A stretch of 64,000 nucleotides of DNA from Entomortierella parvispora (Eukaryota; Mortierellomycota; Mortierellomycetes; Mortierellales; Mortierellaceae). Both the position numbers and the translations under genes were made by a program. Location: contig OY752143.1 of NCBI GenBank assembly GCA_963573315.1, forward strand, positions 1,736,001-1,800,000, given 5' to 3'. This document shows positions 23,201 to 32,800 of this stretch, piece by piece (position 1 is the first letter of the stretch; the number at the start of each line of letters is the position of its first letter). Under the pieces are notes generated by a model that was not told the DNA's origin, did no database searches, and worked only from the letters and a program-made list of their open reading frames with translations.

Positions 23201-25261
23201 TTGGCGATAGTTCACGCTTGTCGAGCCTGGCGCCCCTATATTCTTGGAGCCGAGGCAACCCTGGTATTCACCGACCATGCCAGCCTCCGCTTTTTGTTGA
23301 CTCAACCTCATCTGAGCCAACGTATGACCCGATGGGCCGAATTCCTCGCCCCATATAATCTGTCGATCCAATACAAGACTGGTGCCACAAACATTGCCGC
23401 AGACGCCCTTTCACGTATGGAAATGAACTTAGTCAGTGTGCCCCCTAGACACTTGGATGTTTGGGATTGGCCCCTTCTCGTTCCCGCCTTTTTGGACGAT
23501 GGCTCCTTTCCCCCTCATACCGACGGGGACATCAAGAAAAAGGTTCGCAAAGAAGCTCAGCGATTTTCTATCGTTGACGATGAGCTCCTTTATGACGTCG
23601 ATGGAATTCAAGTGCCGTTTGTTCCCTATGCCGAAAGAATGGATCGTCTTATTGACCTCCATACCGACCTTGGACACCTTGGTGAACTGGGCACCTACGA
23701 GCTGGCAAAAACTCGTATGTGGTGGCCCACCCTTCGTTCAGACATCAAATTGATGGTCCGTGAATGCAAGCCTTGCCAACTTGTCAAGCCCGCCGGTGAT
23801 AGATCCGTCGCCCCTCTGCATCCCTTAGCGCCGGCACGCCCTTTTGAACGTTGGGGTATTGACTTTATTGGTCGTTTGCCCCTCACTAAGAATGGCAACC
23901 GATGGATCATCACTGCGATTGACTACGCCACCAATTGGCCAATCGCTCGAGCCCTGCCCGACGCAACGGCAGAGGCTGTCGCCGTCTTCCTTTATGAAGA
24001 AATTTTCCTCCAGTTTGGATGCCCTAGTGAGATCGTTAGCGATCGTGGAGCCAACTTTATGTCGAATGTACTCCAACGTTACCTGGATCGATTACATGTC
24101 AAACACCAAACCACCTCTGCATATCACCCTCGATCAAACGGAAAGTGTGAACGACTTAACGGAATAATTGGACACATGCTCAACAAGTACGTGGGTACTC
24201 ACATTCACAGCTGGGACCAGTACCTTCACCAGAGCCTTTATGCCTGCCGTGTCCATATCTCTCAACGGACCCATGTTAGCCCCTTTCAGCTGGTTTATGG
24301 CATTGAACCTCGTCTGCCCCAAGATCCGGTCCGCCCATTTCTATTTGACTTTCAGGATGAGAATGATGCAGTTGAATACAGGAAGAAGACCTTTCGTGAA
24401 ATCGACGCCCTTCGCGAAAAACACTTACAAACACAACAAGCAGCCGCCGACGACATGGTTGCTCGACACGAAGACACTCACAATATCACAGAGGACATGT
24501 TCGCAGTCGGAGATTTCGTCCTTGTTAAGAATTTTGGTCGAACCAAGTTGCAGCCCAGATGGTATGGCCCCCTTGAGGTCGTACGCGTCACTCCTCTTTC
24601 AACCTATCAATTAAGATGGGGTGATGGCGAAGTTAAAGTCGACCTTGTCCATCAAGACCGTCTTAAGAAAGCCTTCCTTCCCAATGGCGAAACGGCCGTC
24701 CGTGCTTGGTTCGCTAAAACCAAGCATACTATGGAGGACTTTCACGACAACACCGATGATGGTACCCCAGCCCCTGTCCTGACCTCGGACGAAGAACAAC
24801 GAGTTGCCGAAAGCCTACGACTTCGTACCGAAAATGAACGTTACCTTGCACGTCGTGCCCAGTCTACATCATATGAACCACCTATGATGGGTTCTGCCGA
24901 AGATGCCGCCCGTACTTACCGAGCCGCCCTAGCCGCTTCGGCCTTGCCTTCACGTCGCAGTGGTCAAAGACGTCGCCCTCAAATGGCCACTCACACCCTC
25001 GCCGTATCAAGTCGCGGACGACTTGAATCTAAGTCGGGGGGTGTCGTAAATCCGACCACTTTTAACCCCCGCAGTCGAGCGCCACCAACCTTCTCCGCCC
25101 GGACCCGTCGCGCTCTAGGCCCGGAGGCCCATGGCGTCTACTTTCATGCAGACGCTGACAGCTATTGGGAGCCTGTCAGCGGTCTTGTCAGCGGATACGT
25201 CAGCAGTTCATCAGACCCGCTGACAACCGACGACTCAGACTATGAGTTGGTAGATTTGTAG
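20234..25261 (+). CDS. Ty3/gypsy Gag-Pol polyprotein, intact ORF
   Basis: A single uninterrupted frame of 1,675 residues from MPVDSSPPRDG; an upstream in-frame ATG at 20183 overlaps the primer-binding site and is less likely. Order: retrotransposon Gag region (about 100-240), two CCHC knuckles (about 325-360, CRNCGIVGHLAAQC and CYKCGQPGHRRRDC), and an aspartic protease with LFDNGAN (about 412; most families have DSG/DTG). Next come reverse transcriptase with YLDD (about 784), RNase H starting IDCDSSGD (about 942), and integrase. The integrase has an HHCC finger (HTDLGHLG...CKPC, about 1142-1180) and catalytic Asp, Asp, Glu in GIDFIG, SDRGANF and CERLNG. A GPY/F-like module follows, without a clear chromodomain. 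Gag and Pol share one frame, with no frameshift seen. The last 73 codons lie inside the 3' LTR. Confidence 0.95.
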   Translation: MPVDSSPPRDGQRLDPPRRPGSSMGLRTSHQANLFGVSPIPPQFPPPAQPSDYDEDEDMRSHRSDPPRRRGRNSHTSDTPTFSGAPGTTPLEARTWIEQIEAAAELNEIYEDKKTLAAIAKMRLPANIWGLNYRHTTQSRDWETFKQAFLMQYGSPDAEDSLRDDLDKAVWERGDTPTTFFQKFQFAALPLLNKLTEGEKVHMFRTRCPKFLHDFLIEKEVKTWEDVRRFCEVRSNMKLQFSLTSASAQQRIYQAHQQFPPTRPHPFRFQPNYATNPRIYGSPSMGFYTQAHRRASTVEAQTGHRPGPMDMDVDTHPLVNNLELTCRNCGIVGHLAAQCTKPQVCYKCGQPGHRRRDCNSLRPGQTGPFKNRTPRQQKPALNMTMVTPQQFNPQACPLMVLPVHVAGLPFEALFDNGANVNTISEHALDTIRRFCSKMILRETKVTDPVPIKTAHSNDLSAQAIGEVDLRLTIGKMECAFTATVIRELVYDFFIGIPWMLCFHPQINWERYSVIWKFNGHKCEVLAKSRPQSVPLPDESKPQLANLQFDAQKFAHALTADDAVEAGIIYVMHTSLPDQGSQPAETNPELSLAQQAQLDELLDEYAADVFAPLQEMPPARPEFDHQIPTGDAPPVVKKMYKMSPSELKILREQLDELLRLGYIQPSSSPWAAPVLFVKKKDGSMRLCVDYRGLNALTIKNKYPLPILEELLDRLQGAAFYSKMDLQQGYYQLRIAEKDIPKTAFATRYGHYEFRVMAFGLTNAPASFQGFMNALFRQHLDQFVIIYLDDILIYSKTFEEHLEHLRQTFEILKLNGLHLKRSKCAFGLFQISFVGHVISRDGIKVDPAKVQVLRDWPVPKNVQQLRRFIGFMNYFRRFLKNHAHTIIPLTSLLADGPGQDKNKTRPLATWGPAQQLSFDTARELLLKVSEDNVALALGDPSLPYEIDCDSSGDATAAILYQVKDGIRYPVAYESRKLKPAERNYPVHEKELLAIVHACRAWRPYILGAEATLVFTDHASLRFLLTQPHLSQRMTRWAEFLAPYNLSIQYKTGATNIAADALSRMEMNLVSVPPRHLDVWDWPLLVPAFLDDGSFPPHTDGDIKKKVRKEAQRFSIVDDELLYDVDGIQVPFVPYAERMDRLIDLHTDLGHLGELGTYELAKTRMWWPTLRSDIKLMVRECKPCQLVKPAGDRSVAPLHPLAPARPFERWGIDFIGRLPLTKNGNRWIITAIDYATNWPIARALPDATAEAVAVFLYEEIFLQFGCPSEIVSDRGANFMSNVLQRYLDRLHVKHQTTSAYHPRSNGKCERLNGIIGHMLNKYVGTHIHSWDQYLHQSLYACRVHISQRTHVSPFQLVYGIEPRLPQDPVRPFLFDFQDENDAVEYRKKTFREIDALREKHLQTQQAAADDMVARHEDTHNITEDMFAVGDFVLVKNFGRTKLQPRWYGPLEVVRVTPLSTYQLRWGDGEVKVDLVHQDRLKKAFLPNGETAVRAWFAKTKHTMEDFHDNTDDGTPAPVLTSDEEQRVAESLRLRTENERYLARRAQSTSYEPPMMGSAEDAARTYRAALAASALPSRRSGQRRRPQMATHTLAVSSRGRLESKSGGVVNPTTFNPRSRAPPTFSARTRRALGPEAHGVYFHADADSYWEPVSGLVSGYVSSSSDPLTTDDSDYELVDL

Positions 25262-25508
25262 ATTTAGCAGATAGCCTCTATAAGTAGACCTGGTCCGCAA
25301 GGATGGATCGGCATCTTCTGATGCCGATATCTTTCCCTCCTTGCTTGACAGGTAACTCTTCCGTAGCACTATTTGATATAACTCAATACAGATCTTCTGA
25401 TGCCGATATCTTTCCCTCCTTGCTTGACAGAATACGTCGATTCTCCTGAAGATCCAAGCACTCTTGTAAATACAGCCGTACATAACAAAGCAGCGCGTTT
25501 ATACGACA
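25042..25508 (+). repeat. 3' LTR
   Basis: 467 bp, TGTCGT...ACGACA, preceded by the purine-rich AAGTCGGGGGG. It matches the 5' LTR outside that LTR's insertion except for one base seen. Its first 220 bp are the 3' end of the polyprotein ORF (stop at 25259-25261). The internal 39-bp direct repeat is at about 25313-25351 and 25392-25430. Confidence 0.95.
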
Positions 25509-25511
25509 ATT

Positions 25512-25565
25512 TCACGTGAATATTTTTTTCTGTTATCTATCAGTAGATCGCAATCAATCACGTGA
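25512..25565. promoter_or_regulatory. Two TCACGTGA palindromes upstream of NOT3
   Basis: TCACGTGA occurs at 25512-25519 and 25558-25565, 46 bp apart, in the 291-bp spacer between the retrotransposon and the NOT3 start. It is the bHLH (Cbf1-type) core. The retrotransposon ends 3 bp before the first copy, so the element may have separated this promoter from sequence further upstream. Function is inferred from the motif only. Confidence 0.4.
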
Positions 25566-25799
25566 TCATACAGCTACGTCACCATACCCCTTAATCCATT
25601 GGAATTCCCGACCGCGTCTTTGTTCGTCGACCGCAAGTTCGCATTCATCGATGGCACACTGCATCACACCATCACACTCTACGCACACGACACATCGCCA
25701 TCGTCCCGGTCCAAACCACCTCCACCCCAACACCACCATTCGAAATACCCAACATCACATCGCATAGAGACGGAACCCGCCGATTCACTCTAACCAACG

Positions 25800-28623
25800 A
25801 TGGCTACGCGGAAACTTCAAAGTAATTGAACGGTGGCATTATTTCGTTCAAATTCAAATTTGCCTTGTTCAGTCTGGAAGAACTGTGGACTGTAGCATCC
25901 ATCCCAACCACGGCAATACTGCCGCAAAGCAGCGTTTTTATACTTTGGATGGGAATCCTAACGAAGACTGGACAAAGAGACAAAGAGTGCCCCACTCATC
26001 TGAAGTCAGAGAATCAAACTTTTTTTTTTTACGAAGTGGCTGGATTGACTGATGGGATTTCGTTTTTGGCATCTTCCCTCTTTTCTGTTTTTCCTTCTCT
26101 GTGGGTTCGACCTATATTATCTTTCGTTAAACTTAGCCGAAATCGACAAGGTCCTGAAGAAGGTCGCAGAAGGAGTCGAAACTTTTGAGGAGACGCTGGA
26201 AAAGATCGAAACGTCTACCAACGCAAACCAAAAGGAAAAGTATGAGGCTGACCTGAAAAAGGAGATCAAGAAGCTGCAAAGGCAACGAGACCAGATCAAG
26301 ACATGGATCTCCTCAAGCGATATCAAGGACAAGAGGGCACTCCTGGACAACCGAAAGCTGATTGAGCAGGTAAGCTGAGCATTGATTGTCTCCAACCACA
26401 TGAAATATGTCCGGTTTATGCTGACCATCAACGACTATTTCAATCGGGACTAGCAAATGGAAAAGTTCAAGGCGATTGAAAAGGAGATGAAGACGAAAGC
26501 ATACTCCAGAGAAGGTCTTATCATGTCTGGGCGATTGGACCCTAAGGAAAAAGAAAAAGCGGAAACCTGTTCCTGGGTTACCGAGCGAGTCGAATCTCTC
26601 AACATTCAAATCGAGGCGCTGGAAGCCGAGGTAGAAACGCTGCAAGCTGGCGCAAAGAAGGGAAAGAACAATCCAGCAAAGGAGAGGATATCTGAACTCG
26701 AGGAAAAGATTGAGCGACACAAATGGCATCAAGGCCGTCTAGAATTGATATTGCGATTACTAGAAAACGGTCAAATCGAGACAGAAAAGGTACACTCATC
26801 AACATATTGGACAGGCTACTATTGCAAAGTCTCGTAATGTTGATTAACTTTTTTTATTCTTTATTGAATGGCGCACTAGATCCAAGGCATTCAAGAAGAT
26901 GTGAACTACTATGTAGATGAGAACCTGGATCCCGATTTTGCAGAGGACGAAGAGATTTACACGGACCTCAACCTTGAAGAAGAAGAGGACTACTTCGCAG
27001 TGATCACAGAAGACCATCACAGCAATCAAGATGATTCAAAATCAGCGAAGGATGAGGTTGAAGATGCACCACCAAAACGCCCAACAAAGGAAGCAGAAAC
27101 AGAAGCAGCACCATCACCGACAAAAACTGCTGCACCAAAGCCTACACCAACGAAAAGTGCGTACATGCGATTGGGTTTACTCTCCTTTTTTTTTTTTGAA
27201 AGTTATCGTCTGACCCCCCCTCGCTTTCTTATCTCTTCTTTCTTTTTTCAGAACTGTCAATGTCAGAGTCAAAGGAAACAAAACCAACACCAACAAGTCC
27301 TTCAGTGGTAGTACCAAAAGGAGCCAGTCAAACTCCAGCTCGCCCAGCAGCCGTAGTACCTCGCCCTGTAGAGCCACCAGTCATTCAATATGCAACTGCA
27401 GTGGCTGCCAACCTCCCTGTAGTGGAATCCCCTCGCCTGTCCAACGTATCCGCTTCGCCTTCGCCTTCGCCTAATGTCACTCCTGCTGCTCTTGCTCAAA
27501 CAAGTAATGTTGTTCATGAATCTCCAAAAACAACCAGTGCCACGATAGTGTCGGTATCGTCCCCCAAAGCGCCGGCTCAAACCACCACTGTCCCTGCTTC
27601 CACCACCACTACTGCATCTGCGTCAGTACCAAAGACGCAGGCTACGCCACCAATGGAGGAAGCCAAAACCACGAAGTCAACTGTATCCACGCCTTCAGCA
27701 CCCTCTGCTGCGGCCTCAAAATCGGTGGATGCTCCTTCCACCCAACAAAGTAGCAGCCAGTCCCCATTGGAGGTATGACGGAAATCTGCATTGATTAGTT
27801 CCTTTCGAAGCTTCTTTTTATTAATGCTGTACCATTTCCTTGATTTCAACTTTTAGAAATCTACAAAACAAGAGACGACTCAACCTCAGCAGCAGCAACA
27901 ACAACAGCAACAACAGCAACAACAGCCACCATCGCGGTCAGAGCCAGAGATCCGCTTACCTGATGCATTGGCGGATTTGGCTCACAGTTTCGAGACATCA
28001 AAGGAGCGTGCCATGTCCAAGGACGTTGGATTCTTCGCCAGTCAAATGTTGGAGGCCAGTTACCAATTCCTCCCTGAACAGGCCGATACGGAGAGGTAAA
28101 TCACTTTTGCCACCACTTTGGGAACATATTTGAAGACACTTTGCTAATTTATATTCTTTCATTCGCATCGTTTTAACATTAGACCTAAGTTCTATGTCCC
28201 CAAGAACCCTTACCCCACTCCTTCGTATTACCCCCAGACGCCCCCTCCTGGACTCTTTGAATCTGCGGCTATGTTCGAAAAGTTCGATATCGACACGTTG
28301 TTCTTCATCTTTTATTACCAACAAGGAACATATCAGCAGTGAGTCCATTGACCGAAGCGATGAATTAGTATACAAACACTTCTGACATTATATTTCAACG
28401 TATCACTAGATATCTCGCTGCTCGAGAACTGAAGAAGCAATCGTGGCGATTCCACAAGAAGTACCTGACTTGGTTCCAACGCCACGAAGAACCCAAGGCT
28501 ATTACGGATGACTATGAGCAGGGAACTTACATCTATTTCGATTACGAAGGTGCCTGGTGCCAGCGAAAGAAGGCCGACTTTCGATTCGAGTACAAGTTCT
28601 TGGAGGATGCCGAGCTTGTTTAA
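25800..28623 (+). CDS. NOT3: CCR4-NOT complex subunit NOT3/NOT5
   Basis: Core subunit of the CCR4-NOT deadenylase complex, which shortens poly(A) tails and couples translation to mRNA decay. Exons 25800-25821, 26137-26369, 26454-26789, 26880-27156, 27252-27772, 27857-28095, 28183-28338 and 28410-28623 give 665 residues. The tiny first exon (MATRKLQ) joins [20 protein letters not shown] to make the conserved N-terminal coiled-coil. That region includes [20 protein letters not shown] and [10 protein letters not shown] and ends near [14 protein letters not shown]. Residues 260-470 are Pro/Ser/Thr/Ala-rich linker with a short Gln run. The C-terminal NOT box includes [29 protein letters not shown] and [17 protein letters not shown], ending [12 protein letters not shown]. 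The family is unmistakable. Confidence 0.96.
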
Positions 28624-29850
28624 AGGTCGTGGAATGCAACGCGTGGGCTGAATCCACCGAACTGGGAGAACCAAAACGAGTTGGAAAGGAATGAGGTAGC
28701 AACCAGATGCGTTTCCCAGTTCCATTTTGTTTTTTACCTGGTCTCCTAGGCTAGAAGTTTTATTTTCCCTTTGTTTTCTGTTTGTTTGTGGTTGTCTGTC
28801 ATTCGTTTTGCGCTTCACCCCATCCGTTCCCTCCCCTCATATTATTGTAGTTTTATTTTTGTTTTCTTTTCTTTCACGCGTAGCTGAAAGTAAAAAAAAG
28901 TGATGTTTTCATGATGGAGTAGAGACTAATCCATGGTTATGTTCACACGAAAGAGTGCCATTGATGCACATGGCTCTCAGATGCAAACCCCAACTCACGA
29001 TATAGTAATTAATCACACAGCATGGCCATCCGAAAAAGAAGGGAGAGCTTTTGCTTTCAACCTCTTCCAATCAGAGATCGAGCCAAGGTGGAACGTGATG
29101 GGGACGACTTGTCCTTTTGGGCGAAGTGCTGCGTCAAAGTTGTTCGAAATAAAAATGATGAAAATTTGGGCCTGGACGTTCGTCTGGATTTACCCGAGGT
29201 TGTGCCATGACCCCCAACCCCCTTTCACTCTTTCTCTGTACTGATCGCGTTTTTTTGGATCAGGCTGGGGGGTCTTTCGGAGCAGTTGAATGGCCTTCTT
29301 CACTTCTCACTCCCGTCTTGTCCTTTCCTCTCTTCTGCATCCATCACCAACTCGTCGTCTCACCCCTCTCACTCTTCTCGTGTCAAGACTGTCCATCTCG
29401 TTCCGCTCCCTTCCATCCTGGGATCTATTCAACGCCATCCCTCCCTCTAAAAAAGGGAACTACATGTACATCCCTATTTTATCAACAGATAGAACACATA
29501 TTGACATTGATTCGGTACGTCCCCCCTTCCTTTCTTGGGTGATCTTCTCGTGTTTGCAGCTCCGTCCTTCCGTATAGCTGTTGACTTTCCGTCGCTTCAT
29601 GACAGTTCACTCTATCCCACACACCTTCATCCATTATTTAATTGACTTGATGACCAGGCCAATAACTCTTTTTTATTTTGTGTCTTCTACGCAATCATTT
29701 TCTCCAGGCTGCCTTTCCCTCTCTCCCCTTTCAATCGAACCCATCCCCTAGTCAATTCTCTGGTCAGAGTAGCAAACCTCCGAGTTCTCCTTGCCTTTTC
29801 CCTCTCCCCTTTCTCAGACTTTTTCTTCTTTTTCTTTCGCGAGAGCAACA
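28624..29850. other. Intergenic region, NOT3 to orphan gene
   Basis: 1.2 kb. The left part is the T-rich NOT3 3' flank and the right part (29280-29850) is strongly CT-rich, as in other promoters here. The frames at 28933-29244 and 29207-29577 lack codon structure, and nothing else is recognised. Confidence 0.45.
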
Positions 29851-32800
29851 ATGATCCGGAAAGCTGCTTACCAGTCCATAGTGGTCGTCGACCCCACTAC
29901 CAAGCTGCCGCCTTCATCAACACCTCAGAGAGTTGTGCACAAGGTTCCAATCTATCTTGTTCAACGATCCCGCTCAGTGTTGGTAAAAGACCTTGAGAAG
30001 ATTCTTGGTCCCGGACGGAGGCTAGAGAGCGTTCAGACAGAAGATGGGACAGTTCTGTTAAATCCATCACCATCGATTGCTGGCCCCACCATCACCGCTT
30101 CATCTAGACCAACGGTCATCCCTGTTGGGGACAGTAGGGAGGGTCGGACTAAGTATCGGAATGAACAAGACAAAGAGCAGGAGGGAGGGGAGGAGAAGGA
30201 GGACCTCTGGTTTATCCACCTGACCCTTGCTACAGAAACTTCCCCTCCTTCGCCAGCGTTGCCATCATTGCCGCTAATCGAAAGTCAAGCAGACGCGACA
30301 GCAACAGTAACAACAGCAGACTCCTCGATCCCCTCCTGTCCTTGTTCTTGTTCCGGTTCTTGTTCCTCCTCCACATCCACATCCTCCTTACCCCAGATGC
30401 AGCAGGAGGAGTCTGAGCAAGGAGGAAAATCGAGAGGGGAGCTCCATCACTGCGATCAAGAAGCCAGCAAAGACCAGGCGACGAGAGCAGAGCCACCGAC
30501 ACCAACTCAAATGACGACAAGGAGCAGGACTTTTTCCGAGCAACAGCAAAAGGTCCAATTCGAGCCAAAAGTTGAACAACAGACGCGTCCTTTTAGAGCA
30601 ACGATGTCTACTTCTGGCCAATCATCGGGCGATGAATGGACACGGTCTAGGATCAAACGGAGCACCCTGCAGCACGAGGACGAGGAAAAGAACGCTCTGG
30701 GTGCTGCTGTTGCTGAGACTGTTCGCGGGTTTAATGGTGAGCGTGGCAGTGGCGAGGGTGGTGAAAGTGATGAACATGAAGATGTCAGTTGCAGCAAGGA
30801 GTTCTCTGTCCACGCCTCTCTTTCCTCCTCTTCATCTCACACTTCTCCTCCTCCTCCCGGCTCAATCCCGACTCTTTCCTCTCAGTCATCCATGGCTCCT
30901 ACTTCCTCTTCAGCAACAGCTCTTCCTCCTTCGATGGCGTCTTTGCCAACTTCTACATCTACAGATACAATACTGATGCGGCAGCAACTCCTCGAGATGG
31001 CTAACGCCCTCGTCTCGATCGCAGATCGTGGCGATGATGTCGGGCAGGGCAAGGATCATGCTCGAACACTGGCGCTTCAAGTCCTCGAATCCTACACCCA
31101 TGTTCTCGCTGGATCCACATCACCGTCTTTATCAAGCAACAAGACCGACACTACCCCGCCACCTTCCTTGTCCAGTGGAGTGGACACACGGCATGGGTTG
31201 ATCACCCCAGACGCCACGCCCCAATCTACACCCGTCATCTCCTCTGCCCTTTGCCTTTCCTCCTCCAACACCGACACCCGCCTCAGCAACGACACCACTG
31301 CTGCTACTCTTTCGTCCACCCCTTTCTCTCCATCCTCTTCTACAACCTTATCATATCAATTGCCCAACCTGGAGACCAGTCAGATCCCCTGCCCACCCCT
31401 CCGTTCCGACATTGGCACTGATTTCTGCACGAGTCCTCGATCGTCCATCTGTTCACTGCCACCGCCATCTTTGGACAGGCAGGAACAGTACGCACGTCCG
31501 GATCCCAATATAGATCAACACGTTCCAGTTGGGTCTTGTGTATCGCTCCCCCAGCCTTTTACCGCTTTACTCCCACCGACGCCTATCATTGCCACGACGA
31601 TCCCTGGTGCACGGAAGGGTTCAAAGGATGGCAGCAAAACCAGGCTCTCAAGAATGCTGAGGTCAAACAGCGTCAAGAATCCGTTTGGTGGCATGTTTGG
31701 ATCGATTAAGGTCATGTCCTCTGACACAACGGTGGCGACAACTCTAGAGACGGAGGAAGGTATTTGCGGTTCCGAACAAAATGGGGAAAGATCTTTAACT
31801 ACCACAAAGGGGCAAGAGAGGAGAGACATCCTTGATCGGAAGGGCAGCACTGGTAGTGGCAGTAGCAGTAAGCAAGGAAGCAGCAGCAGCAGCAGCAGCA
31901 GCAGCATCCACGCCCACCATCGGGGCAGTAGCGGCCACGAGGAAGACAATCACTTGGTGTTGGGTACTTCACCCCCTGCCTCTACTCCTGCTTCTTCCAC
32001 CGCCCCTTGGTACAAGATCCAACAACGACGAAGAGAAAGTCGTGCCAACTCTGTTTCCGAATCTGGTCCAGGATCAGGATCAGGGTCAGGATCTAACCGC
32101 AACAACAGCAACAACAGCAACAACAGCAACAACAGCAACAACAGCAACAAAAGTAACAAAAGCAACAAAAGCGACAAAAGCGACAAAAGCGACAAAAGCG
32201 ACAAAAGCAACAAAAACTCTAGAAATGACGCCACTGGCAACACAGGCTCGCGTCGGTTCCCCTTTGGCTTCCATGTAAAGTCCTCATCTACAACAGAGAT
32301 CAGGCAGCGCGCCATGGCTTCTCACGTCCCTTCCCAGCCGCAACAGCAGCAGCAGCAGCAGCAGCAACAACCACAACAACACGCCCACCGTCCTAGCCAT
32401 CAACATTCCCAGCATCCCCATCCTCAACCGCATCAACAGCCCCCAACCTATGGCTCCTCACCACACACTGTTCAAAAGCAAGTTCAACCACAGAGACACC
32501 TCTATTCAGCAGACGCTAGGATGGGCGGCGGAAGATCTGTCACTCGAACGGCGACCGGATCCTTCTTTGATTCCGTCTCGGACTCGGATTCGGACGAGGA
32601 GTTTGCGCACCCGACATATCTTCAACAGCAACGTCAACACCAGCCTCATTATCAACACCAGCAATTACAGGACCAACCTTTTTGCCGGATGAGCTACCCC
32701 TCCGCATCCTCTACATCCACTGCACCACTGGTCTCACCCACGCCCATGTCGAGCTCATCCCGCTATATCCAGAGTGATCCTCGAACACAACAGCGCCTAC

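Larger units (their letters stand above)
19256..25508 (+). mobile_element. Full-length Ty3/gypsy LTR retrotransposon
   Basis: LTRs at 19256-20179 (467 bp once a later insertion is removed) and 25042-25508 begin TGTCGT and end ACGACA. I see only one difference between them (T at about 20147 versus C in the 3' copy), so the insertion is recent. Flanks are ATTTT (19251-19255) and ATTTC (25509-25513), a 5-bp target duplication with one mismatch. The primer-binding site follows the 5' LTR and a G-rich stretch precedes the 3' LTR. One long ORF holds gag and pol. The element sits 27 bp upstream of the 5' end of tRNA-Asn and 291 bp upstream of NOT3. Confidence 0.95.

Noticed and set aside
28933-29244. 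103-residue ORF between NOT3 and the orphan gene
   Set aside because: Composition looks random, another frame overlaps it, and no promoter or polyadenylation context is seen.
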